Assembly (NCBI RefSeq): GCF_024758005.1
Contig: NZ_CP103288.1
Span: 4,278,001-4,342,000 of the forward strand
Length of the DNA: 64,000 nucleotides
Direction: 5' to 3'
From: Pseudarthrobacter sp. NS4
Lineage (GTDB): Bacteria; Actinomycetota; Actinomycetes; Actinomycetales; Micrococcaceae
Part shown: piece by piece, positions 41,910-50,488 of the stretch
Position numbering within the stretch: position 1 is the stretch's first letter
How the letters are laid out: each line of letters starts with the position of its first letter
Position numbers and translations under genes: made by a program
Notes under the pieces: generated by a model
Told to the model about the DNA's origin: nothing
Database searches by the model: none
What the model saw: only the letters and a program-made list of their open reading frames with translations

Positions 41910-42635
41910 ATGCCTTCAACAACCCGCCCCCGGCGGATCGGCATGATCGTCCCGTCTTCCAACACCTGCCTGGAGCCGCAGACGTACCGCATCCTGGGCG
42001 GCCGAACGGACGTCACCGTCCATTTCACCCGCATCCCCGTCACCCGGATCGCCCTGGACCACTCCTCTGACCGGCAGTTTGATCCCGCCGTCATGCGCGA
42101 CGCTGCACGGCTGCTCGCGACGGCGGACGTGGACGTCATTGCCTGGAACGGCACCTCGGGGTCATGGCTGGGACCCGGCCACGACCGTGAGCTGGCGCAG
42201 GAAATCACGGATGCCACGGGGATCCCGGCGACCACCTCCACGCTGGCGTACCTCGAAGCGTTCCGGAGCTTCGGCACGGAGCGAATCAGCCTTTTCACGC
42301 CGTACACCGAGGACGTGAACCACCGGGTGATGGCCTGCTATGAACGGGAAGGGATCAAGACCGTGGACCACCGGGCCTTGGGCCTGAGCGACAATGAATC
42401 CTTCGCCCGGGTCACCGACGACGAGATGCGGCCCGGTTCAAGGGAACTCGCACAGGCTGCCCCCGACGCCCTTGTCTACCTGTGCACCAACCTCTACGGG
42501 GCCAACATCACGGCGGAAATCGAGGAGGACACCGGCATTCCCGTGCTGGATTCCGTGGCCGTCACGCTCTGGCACGCGCTCAGGCTCGCCGGAGCGCCGC
42601 TGCTGGACCAGCGGTGGGGCAAGCTGCTGACGTAG
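41910..42635 (+). CDS. Arylmalonate decarboxylase/maleate isomerase superfamily protein, AMDase-like active site
   Basis: A 241-residue Asp/Glu racemase-fold protein. By hand alignment it keeps the features of arylmalonate decarboxylase: Gly81-Thr82-Ser83 in the oxyanion region (AMDase G74-T75-S76), Tyr132 (TPYTEDVN; AMDase Tyr126), and Cys192 (VYLCTN; AMDase Cys188). The first cysteine of maleate isomerases and racemases is replaced by Asn80. The N-terminal VPSSNTCLEPQ looks like maleate isomerase. So a cofactor-free decarboxylation of a malonate-type acid is plausible. AGGAG lies 5 bases before the ATG at 41910, 9 bases after the hydantoinase. Confidence 0.75.
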   Translation: MPSTTRPRRIGMIVPSSNTCLEPQTYRILGGRTDVTVHFTRIPVTRIALDHSSDRQFDPAVMRDAARLLATADVDVIAWNGTSGSWLGPGHDRELAQEITDATGIPATTSTLAYLEAFRSFGTERISLFTPYTEDVNHRVMACYEREGIKTVDHRALGLSDNESFARVTDDEMRPGSRELAQAAPDALVYLCTNLYGANITAEIEEDTGIPVLDSVAVTLWHALRLAGAPLLDQRWGKLLT

Positions 42636-42640
42636 GAAAA

Positions 42641-43561
42641 CTACATCCGGAGGGTGAGTGCGGACGGCACCATGGTCATCAGGACGTGCTTGCCCTGGCC
42701 CTCGTGGTCACCGTCCAACTGGTAGTCGTCCTTGTGCTCCAGAATGATTTCCACGGTCTTGCCTTGGAAGTACTCCACCGAGGTGTCCTTGTTCCGCCCC
42801 TTGCCAATGATGCCGGCAAGCACGGAGAGCCAGCCCAGCCGGCCATGGTGGGGAGCCAGCACCGCCACGTCGAGCAGGCCGTCATCCATTTTGGCTTCCG
42901 GGAAAATCTCCAGGCCGCCCTGGACCTTGCCGCAGTTCCCCACCATCACGCTGCGGACTCCGCGCCGCACTACCGTTTTTCCATCGATCACCACTGTCGC
43001 CTTCACCGGCTTGCCCGGCAGGTTCCGGATTCCGGCGTCCACGTAGGCAAGCCAGCCCACCTTGTGCTTAAGCTCCTGGTTGGTATCGGCCATGATGGTC
43101 GCGTCGTATCCCACACCGGCCATGACCAGGAACAGCTGCTCGTCGTCGGGGTCGCTGCGGCGGGCGCGGACCACATCGATCTTCCGTTCGGCACCGAGCA
43201 GCGCCCCGGCCATGGCGCCGTCGTAATCCGTGACGTCCATTCCCAGGTTGCGGGCCAGCAGGTTGCCGGTACCCAGGGGAAGCAGGCCCATTGGGGTGTC
43301 CCCGCCGGCGAGGACTTCGGCGACGCAGCGTACGGTGCCGTCACCGCCGGCAGCGATGACGATGTCGGCGCCCTGGGCGAGGGCTTCCTTCGCCTGGCCG
43401 ACGCCGGGGTCCTCCAGCGTGGTTTCGAACCAGAGCGTCTCGCCCCAGCCGTTTTCGACACAGTGCTTCGCGACGAGTCCACGTACGTCGATGTCCACCG
43501 GCTTGGCGGGGTTCACGATGATTGCAGCGCGCTGGGGTTTAGTGGAGCTGTGGGCAGTCAT
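42641..43561 (-). CDS. Diacylglycerol/lipid kinase family protein (DagK/YegS-like)
   Basis: A 306-residue lipid kinase with the catalytic domain motif AAGGDGTVRCVAEVL (GGDGT at 72-76), the second GTGNLLARNLG motif, and MAGVGYDATIMADT. It phosphorylates diacylglycerol or a related lipid. The ATG at 43561 has AAGGA 5 bases upstream; the earlier ATG adds 6 residues without a ribosome site. It is convergent with the AMDase-like gene and follows the pnt operon terminator. Confidence 0.87.
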   Translation of the reverse strand: MTAHSSTKPQRAAIIVNPAKPVDIDVRGLVAKHCVENGWGETLWFETTLEDPGVGQAKEALAQGADIVIAAGGDGTVRCVAEVLAGGDTPMGLLPLGTGNLLARNLGMDVTDYDGAMAGALLGAERKIDVVRARRSDPDDEQLFLVMAGVGYDATIMADTNQELKHKVGWLAYVDAGIRNLPGKPVKATVVIDGKTVVRRGVRSVMVGNCGKVQGGLEIFPEAKMDDGLLDVAVLAPHHGRLGWLSVLAGIIGKGRNKDTSVEYFQGKTVEIILEHKDDYQLDGDHEGQGKHVLMTMVPSALTLRM

Positions 43562-43597
43562 GGTGTCCTTCGGTGGCAAATGGAAAGGCTACTTATG

Positions 43598-43644
43598 AAA
43601 AAAGAGTAGCCTGCCCGGGGACGGGTTCGAAGCAGCCCGGCAGG
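43598..43644 (-). terminator. Rho-independent terminator of the pnt operon
   Basis: On the minus strand, right after the pntB stop, CCTGCCGGG pairs with CCCGGGCAGG (one bulged base), followed within a few bases by TTTTTT (plus-strand A-run 43598-43603). Classical intrinsic form. Confidence 0.82.
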
Positions 43645-43645
43645 G

Positions 43646-45019
43646 TTACAGCGCCTTCACTGCCCCCAGCACCTGGGCCAGCGAGTCCTTGGCGTCGCCG
43701 AACAGCAGCGACGTCTGCGGCTCGTACAGCAGTTCGTTTTCGATTCCGGCAAACCCCGGACGCATCGAACGCTTCAGGAACACCACCTGCCGCGCGTCAG
43801 CCACCTCCAGGATGGGCATGCCGTAGATGGGCGAGCCGGAGGAGGTTTTGGCTGCCGGGTTCACCACGTCGTTGGCGCCGACCACCAAGGCCACATCCGC
43901 CGTCTTGAACTTGGGGTTGATCTCCCCCATCTCCTTGAGCGACTCATAGGGCACGTTCGCCTCGGCCAGCAGCACGTTCATGTGCCCCGGCATCCGCCCG
44001 GCCACCGGATGGATGGCGAAGTCGACGTCGATGCCGCGGGCTTCCAGGGCCTGCGCCAGCTCCGCCGCAGTGTGTTGCCCCTGCGCCACGGCCAGGCCGT
44101 ACCCGGGAACAATGATCACGCGCTGCGCGTAGCCCAGGAGCACGGCCACATCCTCGGGGCTGGAAGACCGGACGGGACGCTCGCTCACAGCGGTGGACCC
44201 CGCCGTCGAACCTCCCCGGAAGGCGCCGAACAGGATGCCGGCCACGCTCCGGCCCATGGCTGCTGCCATGGCACGGGTGAGGATGGTGCCCGAGGCGCCC
44301 ACCAGGGTGCCGGCGACCACCAGCAGGACGTTGCCGAGCACCACGCCGGATGCGGCGACGGCCAGGCCGGTGAAGGCGTTCAGGAGGGAAATGACGATCG
44401 GGACGTCAGCGCCGCCCACGGGCAGCACCAGCAGGATCCCGGCCGCCAGCCCCAGGACCAGCAGCAGCACCGCGAGCGCCGCCGAACCGGTCAGGATAAC
44501 GCCGACGGCGGTGGCGACGGCGGCGAGCAGCACCGCCGCCATCACCACGGGGAGCCCGCGGAACACCACCGGCCGGGTGGTCATCAGTTCCTGGAGCTTC
44601 GCAAACGTGACTCCTGAACCTGCGAAGGAAACGGCACCAACCAGGAGCGTGAACACGATGGCCAGCCGCACCCAGGGATCGCCTGCGTGGCTTAGTTCCA
44701 GAAGCGCCACCAGGGCAGCGGCTCCGCCGCCCACGCCGTTGAAGACGGCAACCAGCTGCGGCATCTGCGTCATCTTCACGCCCCGGGCCACCGGCGCCGC
44801 CACCACCGTGCCCACGGCGATGGAACCGAGGATCCAGGGGACGTTGTCCAGCTGCGCTGACAGGAACACCGTAACCACGCCGATCAGCGCACCCAGCGCC
44901 CCGATGAGGTTGCCGCGGCGGGCAGTCCGGGGAGAACTGAGTCCGCGCAGCGCCAGGATGAAGAAGACGGCGGCGAGGAGGTACAGGAGCGAGGTCCAGA
45001 CGGGATCGAGGATGCTCAC
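43646..45019 (-). CDS. pntB: NAD(P) transhydrogenase subunit beta
   Basis: A 457-residue subunit of the proton-translocating transhydrogenase. About residues 1-270 hold the membrane domain (LLYLLAAVFFILALRGLSSP onwards), and 280-457 the NADP(H)-binding dIII with VIIVPGYGLAVAQGQ and VGANDVVNPAA. It uses the proton gradient to drive NADH + NADP+ to NAD+ + NADPH. Start is GTG 45019, overlapping the pntAB stop by 4 bases (GTGA); upstream open sequence is not part of it. Confidence 0.93.
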   Translation of the reverse strand: MSILDPVWTSLLYLLAAVFFILALRGLSSPRTARRGNLIGALGALIGVVTVFLSAQLDNVPWILGSIAVGTVVAAPVARGVKMTQMPQLVAVFNGVGGGAAALVALLELSHAGDPWVRLAIVFTLLVGAVSFAGSGVTFAKLQELMTTRPVVFRGLPVVMAAVLLAAVATAVGVILTGSAALAVLLLVLGLAAGILLVLPVGGADVPIVISLLNAFTGLAVAASGVVLGNVLLVVAGTLVGASGTILTRAMAAAMGRSVAGILFGAFRGGSTAGSTAVSERPVRSSSPEDVAVLLGYAQRVIIVPGYGLAVAQGQHTAAELAQALEARGIDVDFAIHPVAGRMPGHMNVLLAEANVPYESLKEMGEINPKFKTADVALVVGANDVVNPAAKTSSGSPIYGMPILEVADARQVVFLKRSMRPGFAGIENELLYEPQTSLLFGDAKDSLAQVLGAVKAL

Positions 45020-45333
45020 TTGCTGTCTGCCTTCGTCCACGGGGTCCTGGCAACTTGTTTTTTGGCGTGGAACATATGGAGCATCCGGTCGGTGACCACG
45101 AAGCCGCCCACCAGGTTGGCGGTGGCCAGCACCACCGCGAGGAGGGCCACCGCCAGGATCAAGGGCTCGGATGCCTGCCCGGCCACGATGATGGCGCCCA
45201 CCAGGATGATCCCGTGGATGGCGTTGGCGCCGGACATCAGGGGGGTGTGCAGGGTGCTGGAGACCTTGGACACCACCTCGAACCCCACAAATACCGCCAG
45301 GACCGTAATGGTCAGCAGGCTCATCCCGTCCAT
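45016..45333 (-). CDS. pntAB: NAD(P) transhydrogenase subunit alpha part 2 (membrane part)
   Basis: A 105-residue membrane subunit with three hydrophobic helices. GANAIHGIILVGAIIVAG and NLVGGFVVTDRMLHMFHAKK are strongly conserved in PntA2. In this split-alpha type the soluble NAD domain and the membrane helices are separate genes, as in many actinobacteria and alphaproteobacteria. The start shares one base with the pntAA stop (TGATG). Confidence 0.92.
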   Translation of the reverse strand: MDGMSLLTITVLAVFVGFEVVSKVSSTLHTPLMSGANAIHGIILVGAIIVAGQASEPLILAVALLAVVLATANLVGGFVVTDRMLHMFHAKKQVARTPWTKADSK

Positions 45334-46502
45334 CAGAGCACCCCTTCCTGCCGGGTCCTGGTTCTGGCAGCGAGGAGTTCCGCCGTGGGCTGGTGCCGGA
45401 CCGCGCCATCGTGGGTCAGGCAGGCCCCGGCCACCACCTCATCATCGAAGTCGGGTGCCATGGTGCCGTCCCGGACCATGAGTGCCAGGAGGTTGGCCAC
45501 GTTCTTTGCGTAGAGGCGTGAGGCGTCCGAAGCCATCGCAGAGGCGGGGTCCTTCAGGCCCACCAGGGTGACATACCCGGCGCCGTCGGCGGTGGGGACG
45601 GCAATGTCCTGGCCGGGTGCCACACCCTCCACGTTGCCGCCTGACTCCGCGGCGAGGTCGACGACGACCGAACCCGCGCGCATGTCCTGCACCATCTCAC
45701 GGGTCACCAGGAGCGGGGCACGCCTGCCAGGGATGGCCGCCGTCGTGATCAGGACGTCCGACTGCGCAACGTGCGGTGCCAGCAGCTGGCGTTGCCGGGT
45801 GCCGGCGTCGGAACTGAGCTGGCGGGCGTAACCGCCGGCAGCCTCCGCAGTTTCGAGGTCCAGCCGGATGAAGGTGCCGCCCATGGAGGCCACCTCGTCG
45901 GCAGATGCGGGGCGGATATCGTTGGCGAAGACCCGGGCGCCGAGCCGTTTAGCGGTGCCGATGGCCTGCAGGCCCGCAACACCGGCGCCGAGGACCAGCA
46001 CACGGGCCGGCGGCACCGTGCCGGCCGCGGTCATGTAGAGCGGGAAGAACCGCGGAAGCCGGATGGCCGCTTCCAGGACGCAGCGGTAACCGGCCACCAG
46101 GGCCTGGGAGCTCAACGCGTCCATGGACTGGGCGCGGGAGATGCGGGGCACCAGTTCCAGTGCGAAGGATGTGACTCCGGCGTCGGCGAGCGCCTCCACC
46201 GTGGGCAGCTCGGACGACGGCGACCCGAGCCCCACCGTCACTGCCCCCCGTTTGAGGGACCGGACATTGTGCGGGTCAAGCGGGCGGACATGCGCCAGGG
46301 CATCCAGTTGGGCAAGGTCCAGCTCGGGGACCAGGCGCGCACCGGCCTGCCGGTAGTTGTGGTCAGGATGGCCGGCGGCGTAACCGGCACCTTCCTCCAC
46401 CAGGACTTCTGCGCCGAGCGCTGCCAGTTGCTTGACGGTTTCCGGTGTGGCGGCAACTCGCCGTTCACCCTCCCGGCGTTCCCGCGGAATGCCCAGTTTC
46501 AC
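45333..46502 (-). CDS. pntAA: NAD(P) transhydrogenase subunit alpha part 1 (NAD-binding)
   Basis: A 389-residue soluble dI domain with N-terminal MKLGIPRERREGERRVAATPETV, the RPLDPHNV region, and a Rossmann site VLVLGAGVAGLQAIGTAKRLGARVFANDIRP near 175. AlaDH/PNT-type signatures are kept, including the RxAxTP start. It hands hydride to the NADP site of PntB. First gene of pntAA-pntAB-pntB, promoter somewhere in 46503-46676. Confidence 0.93.
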   Translation of the reverse strand: MKLGIPRERREGERRVAATPETVKQLAALGAEVLVEEGAGYAAGHPDHNYRQAGARLVPELDLAQLDALAHVRPLDPHNVRSLKRGAVTVGLGSPSSELPTVEALADAGVTSFALELVPRISRAQSMDALSSQALVAGYRCVLEAAIRLPRFFPLYMTAAGTVPPARVLVLGAGVAGLQAIGTAKRLGARVFANDIRPASADEVASMGGTFIRLDLETAEAAGGYARQLSSDAGTRQRQLLAPHVAQSDVLITTAAIPGRRAPLLVTREMVQDMRAGSVVVDLAAESGGNVEGVAPGQDIAVPTADGAGYVTLVGLKDPASAMASDASRLYAKNVANLLALMVRDGTMAPDFDDEVVAGACLTHDGAVRHQPTAELLAARTRTRQEGVL

Positions 46503-46676
46503 CCGCTGACTCCCCTCGCAGACAAGTGCGGCGGCGGCCTGCGAAGCCCTGCCCCGGTATTAATCCGGAGGGCCGGGCTTTGCGGAGCAACGCTGCTGCA
46601 CGTAATTGGCTTGAGTCTATGGCCCGCACTGCTGCGGCGGGAGTAGGTGGGCTGCCTTCTGTGGGAAACAGTTACA

Positions 46677-47009
46677 TTAGGAGCTTCGCCCGGGATGCGG
46701 ACGGGATGGCCTGCCCCCTGCAAGCAGGTAGGAATCCTGCAGCAGTTCCCCGAGGAGCCCGGCATCGATCCGGTCAAGCCGCACCAGCACCAGTTGGGGT
46801 GAACGTTCGTGGTGGGGAGTCCAGAAGTAGATGCCAGGTTCGGTGCCGGCGAGGGCCTCGCGCTCCTCCGTCTTGACCGTGAGGACCCCCGGCTCCCAGA
46901 TCCTCGCCATCAGGGTCCTGGCGAACCACGCGGGCTGGCCCCAGCTGGACCTTTCGGTGACGCCGGGCAGCTCAAGGGCGGCTCGTCGCACGTCGTCTTC
47001 AGTGACCAT
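46677..47009 (-). CDS. MmcQ/YjbR-family protein
   Basis: A 110-residue protein of the CyaY-like YjbR fold: EDDVRRAALELPGVTERSSWGQPAWFARTLMARIW at the start, then the SPQLVLVRLDRIDAGLLGELLQDSYLLAGG C-terminal part. These proteins are thought to bind DNA; the biochemical role is not known. The ATG at 47009 fits the family N-terminus. It follows pcaR by 75 bases on the same strand and might be cotranscribed. Confidence 0.78.
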   Translation of the reverse strand: MVTEDDVRRAALELPGVTERSSWGQPAWFARTLMARIWEPGVLTVKTEEREALAGTEPGIYFWTPHHERSPQLVLVRLDRIDAGLLGELLQDSYLLAGGRPSRPHPGRSS

Positions 47010-47084
47010 GGGCCACACTTGCACGGTGGGCCGCCGAAGACAAGGGACCGGGCGGTGCAGGGACCAGCCGTACTGGCCGTCCGC

Positions 47085-47891
47085 TTATCCGCGGGCAGTA
47101 AGATCCGCCGAGACCAGTTTGGCTGTGGCCATAATTTCCTGTGCCACCGAGGACAGGTAGGCGTCCGGGTCCGGCTTGGCGGCGACGGACTGCGCCTGCA
47201 GGGAAACGTTGACGGCGGCCACCACCTTCGTGGGTCCGTCATAGACAGGTGCTGCCACGGACATCAGTCCCAGCTCCAGCTCCTGGTCCAGCAGGCACCA
47301 GCCCTGGGCCCGGACGGTCTCCAGGACGGCCAGCAGCTCGGGGACGGTTCCCAGCGCGCGCGGGGTCAGTGGTTTGATGTCCGCCGCGGCCAGGTAGGCC
47401 TCCAGTTCGGCCGGCGGAAGGTGTGCCAGCAGGACCCTGCCCATGGAGGTGGCGTATGCCGGGAACCGGGTGCCCACCGTGATGCCCACATTCATGATCC
47501 GGCGGGTGGTGACCCGGGCGATGTAGGCGATGTCCGTGCCGTCCAGCACAGCGGCGGAGGTGGATTCGCCCAGCTTCAGCGAAAGCTCCTCAAGGTGCGG
47601 CTGCGCGAGCTGGGGCAGCGAAAGTCCGGACAGGTAGGCGAAGCCGAGCTGGAGGACCTTGGCGGTCAGCGCAAATGTCTTGCCGTCGGTCCGCACGTAG
47701 CCCAGTTCCACCAGGGTGTGCAGGAACCTCCGCGCGGTGGCCCGCGTCAGACCAGTCCGGCCGGCGACTTCCGTCAGGGTCATGACCGGGTGGTCCGTAT
47801 CGAATGCGCGGATGACGGCCAGTCCGCGCGCCAGCGACTGTACGTACTGGTCGCTGGCTTGCGGGGTACCCGCTACTGCTGCCTCGGTCAT
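47085..47891 (-). CDS. pcaR: IclR-family regulator of the protocatechuate pathway
   Basis: A 268-residue IclR/PcaR/PobR-type regulator. HTH at about residues 35-70 (LTEVAGRTGLTRATARRFLHTLVELGYVRTDGKTFALT), then the effector domain with TTRRIMNVGITVGTRFPAYATSMGRVLLA, the recurrent block of PcaR-like proteins. It is the last gene of pcaHGBDCFIJR. ATG 47891 has AGGA 9 bases before; TTG 47900 is the alternative. It should control the pca promoter at 54.6-55 kb with 3-oxoadipate or protocatechuate as effector. Confidence 0.88.
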   Translation of the reverse strand: MTEAAVAGTPQASDQYVQSLARGLAVIRAFDTDHPVMTLTEVAGRTGLTRATARRFLHTLVELGYVRTDGKTFALTAKVLQLGFAYLSGLSLPQLAQPHLEELSLKLGESTSAAVLDGTDIAYIARVTTRRIMNVGITVGTRFPAYATSMGRVLLAHLPPAELEAYLAAADIKPLTPRALGTVPELLAVLETVRAQGWCLLDQELELGLMSVAAPVYDGPTKVVAAVNVSLQAQSVAAKPDPDAYLSSVAQEIMATAKLVSADLTARG

Positions 47892-47914
47892 GGTTATCAA
47901 TCCTAGGGCCGTCC

Positions 47915-48589
47915 TCAGGCAGCCGGGGCGGCTGTGAGCGGGACGGGGACCAGCTCCTGGAGTTCCTCGAGGGTGCAGCCGAAGGTTTCGCGGACCTGGG
48001 CGCCGTCGGGTCCGGTGAGGAAGACGGCCTTGTCGGTGTAGACGCGGGTGACGCAGCCGATGCCGGTGAGCGGGTAGGTGCAGGCTTCGACGATCTTGGA
48101 GGCACCTTCGCGGGTGAGCAGGGTCATCATCACGAAGACGTCCTTGGCGCCGGTGGCCAGGTCCATGGCACCGCCGACGGCGGGAATGGCACCGGGTGCC
48201 CCGGTGTGCCAGTTGGCCAGGTCACCGGTCGCCGAGACCTGGAACGCGCCGAGCACACAGATGTCCAGGTGCCCGCCGCGCATGATCGCGAAGGAATCGG
48301 CATGGTGAAAGTAGGAGGCGCCGGGGAGTTCGGTGACGGGGATCTTGCCGGCGTTGATCAGGTCACCGTCGATCTCCTCGCCCTTGGCTTCGGGTCCCAT
48401 CCCAAGCATCCCGTTCTCCGTATGGAGCGTGATGTTCTGCTTCTCGGTGAGGTAGTTGGAGACCAGGGTGGGCTGGCCGATGCCAAGGTTCACGAAGGAG
48501 CCCGGGGCGATGTCCCGGGCCACCAGGCGGGCCAGGTCATCGCGGCCCATGGCCGTCTCCGAGGTCTTGATGGATGTTGCGGTGCTCAT
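47915..48589 (-). CDS. pcaJ: 3-Oxoadipate CoA-transferase subunit B
   Basis: A 224-residue beta subunit that forms succinate and 3-oxoadipyl-CoA from succinyl-CoA and 3-oxoadipate. The catalytic glutamate is Glu58 in LHTENGMLGMG, with GIGQPTLVSNYL before it, as in all family I CoA-transferases. The start follows the pcaI stop by one base. Because 3-oxoacid CoA-transferases look alike, the pca name rests on operon context. Confidence 0.93.
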   Translation of the reverse strand: MSTATSIKTSETAMGRDDLARLVARDIAPGSFVNLGIGQPTLVSNYLTEKQNITLHTENGMLGMGPEAKGEEIDGDLINAGKIPVTELPGASYFHHADSFAIMRGGHLDICVLGAFQVSATGDLANWHTGAPGAIPAVGGAMDLATGAKDVFVMMTLLTREGASKIVEACTYPLTGIGCVTRVYTDKAVFLTGPDGAQVRETFGCTLEELQELVPVPLTAAPAA

Positions 48590-48590
48590 C

Positions 48591-49271
48591 TCAGGCCGCC
48601 TTCTTTGTGGTGCCGGCTACGCGGACGATGCTGTTGACGTAGATGCCGGGGGTGACGATGTTCTCCGGGTCCAGTCCGCCGGTGGGGACGATCTCGGAGA
48701 CCTGGACGATGGTCTGCTTCGCAGCTGCTGCCATGATGGGCCCGAAGTTCCGGGCGGTCTTGCGATACACGAGGTTGCCCTTCCCGTCCGCCTTGAGCGC
48801 CTTGATCAGGGCGACGTCGGCGTGGATGGGGGTTTCGAACACCTGGCCGCGGCCGTCAATGATCCTGGTTTCCTTGCCCTCGGCCAGCATGGTCCCGTAG
48901 CCGGTAGGCGTGAAGAACCCGCCGATCCCGGCCCCCGCGGCACGGATGCGCTCAGCGAGGTTGCCCTGCGGCACGAGTTCCAGCTCGATCTCGCCGGCCT
49001 TGTATTTGGCATCGAAGTGCCAGGAGTCGGACTGCCGCGGGAAGGAGCAGATCATCTTCTTCACCCGGCCTTCCTTGATCAGCAGGGCCAGGCCCTGGTC
49101 GCCCTGGCCGGCGTTGTTGTTCACCACGGTCAGGTCCTTGGCGCCGCAGTCCAGCAGGGCGTCGATCAGTTCGAACGGCTGGCCCGCGTTGCCGAACCCG
49201 CCGATCATCACGGTGGAACCGTCCTTGATGCCGGCCACGGCCTCTTGGACTGAATCTACGAAGTTCAGCAT
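48591..49271 (-). CDS. pcaI: 3-Oxoadipate CoA-transferase subunit A
   Basis: A 226-residue alpha subunit. CoA-transferase landmarks are VMIGGFGNAGQPFELIDALLD and GTMLAEGKETRIIDGRGQVFETPIHADVALI. ATG 49271 shares its last base with the pcaF stop (TAATG); upstream open sequence is discarded. Works with PcaJ in one heteromer. Confidence 0.93.
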   Translation of the reverse strand: MLNFVDSVQEAVAGIKDGSTVMIGGFGNAGQPFELIDALLDCGAKDLTVVNNNAGQGDQGLALLIKEGRVKKMICSFPRQSDSWHFDAKYKAGEIELELVPQGNLAERIRAAGAGIGGFFTPTGYGTMLAEGKETRIIDGRGQVFETPIHADVALIKALKADGKGNLVYRKTARNFGPIMAAAAKQTIVQVSEIVPTGGLDPENIVTPGIYVNSIVRVAGTTKKAA

Positions 49272-50488
49272 TACTGGTCCTTTCCAGCGGTGACGTTTTC
49301 GAGGACCACGGCCAGGCCCTGGCCCACACCGATGCAGATGGCCGCGACGCCCCACCGCTCCCCCGAGGCCTGCAGCGACCGGGCAAGGGTGCCCAGGATC
49401 CGCGTTCCGGAAGCACCCAGCGGATGGCCCATCGCGATGGCACCCCCGTGCCGGTTCACAATGGAGGGGTCGATGCCCCAGGCGTTAATGCACGCCAGCG
49501 ACTGCGCGGCAAACGCTTCGTTAAGTTCGACGGCGCCCACCTGGTCCCAGCCGATGCCCGCCTTCGCCAATGCTTTGTTGGCCGCCTCCACCGGGGCGAA
49601 CCCGAAGTACTGGGGATCGTTGCCGTGCGCGCCGCGCCCGGCGATGCGTGCCAGGGGCTCAAGGCCCAGCAGCCCGGCGGCGCTCTCGGATCCGATCCAG
49701 GCCGCGGAGGCGCCGTCGGACAGCGGGGAAGCATTTCCGGCGGTGACCGTGCCGCCCACCTCGGCGCCCTCGGGCTCGTTGCGGAAAACGGTCTTCAGCG
49801 CGGCGAGCTTCTCGGCGGTGGAACCGGGGCGGATGCCCTCGTCCCGGACCAGGTCAGTGCCGGGGACCGGGGTCACCAGGTTGTCGTAGAACCCTTCGTC
49901 CCACGCGGCGGCGGACAGGTTATGGGAGTTGGCGGCGAATTCGTCCTGGGCCTGGCGGGTCACGCCGTATTTCTCGCGGAGCCGCTCGGTGGCCTCGCCC
50001 AGGGAGATGGTCCACTCCTTGGGCATCGCCTTGTTCACCAGCCGCCAGCCCAGCGTGGTGGAGGCCAGCGTCATGTCCCCGGCAGGGTAGGGCTTCTCGG
50101 TCTTGGGCAGCACCCACGGGGCGCGGGACATCGACTCAGCACCGCCCACCAGCATCAGCTCCGCATCCCCGGCATTGATCTGGCGCGAAGCGATGATCGC
50201 GGCGTCCAGCGAGGACCCGCACAGCCGGTTGACCGTGGTGCCCGGGATGGACACAGGCAGCCCCGCGAGGAGGGTACCCATCCGGGCGATATTGCGGTTC
50301 TCCTCCCCTGCGCCGTTGGCGTTGCCGAACACCACCTCATCGATCCGCTCCGGATCCAGCGCCGGGGCCCGCTTCACGGACTCCCTGATCACATGAGCGG
50401 CAAGGTCATCCGGACGGACCCCTGCGAGGCCGGAGCCGAACTTCCCGAAAGGGGTGCGCACGGCGTCGTACACAAAAGCCTGGTTCAT
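49271..50488 (-). CDS. pcaF: 3-Oxoadipyl-CoA thiolase
   Basis: A 405-residue thiolase splitting 3-oxoadipyl-CoA to succinyl-CoA and acetyl-CoA. Nucleophile Cys90 (VNRLCGSSLDAA), His355 (GHPLGASG), and the second acid-base Cys385 (AAICIGVGQG) are present. The length fits PcaF. It overlaps the pcaC stop by 4 bases (ATGA). This step completes the pathway encoded in the operon. Confidence 0.94.
   Translation of the reverse strand: MNQAFVYDAVRTPFGKFGSGLAGVRPDDLAAHVIRESVKRAPALDPERIDEVVFGNANGAGEENRNIARMGTLLAGLPVSIPGTTVNRLCGSSLDAAIIASRQINAGDAELMLVGGAESMSRAPWVLPKTEKPYPAGDMTLASTTLGWRLVNKAMPKEWTISLGEATERLREKYGVTRQAQDEFAANSHNLSAAAWDEGFYDNLVTPVPGTDLVRDEGIRPGSTAEKLAALKTVFRNEPEGAEVGGTVTAGNASPLSDGASAAWIGSESAAGLLGLEPLARIAGRGAHGNDPQYFGFAPVEAANKALAKAGIGWDQVGAVELNEAFAAQSLACINAWGIDPSIVNRHGGAIAMGHPLGASGTRILGTLARSLQASGERWGVAAICIGVGQGLAVVLENVTAGKDQ

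Noticed and set aside
41910..42635. Plain annotation as maleate isomerase
   Set aside because: The first catalytic cysteine is Asn80 and the GTS/Tyr/Cys set fits AMDase better.
45020..45409. N-terminal extension of pntB
   Set aside because: It overlaps pntAB in another frame; the GTG at 45019 gives the conserved first membrane helix and a GTGA overlap.
46503..46676. Short reading frames between pntAA and the YjbR gene
   Set aside because: They are compositional, lack ribosome sites and overlap the pntAA leader.
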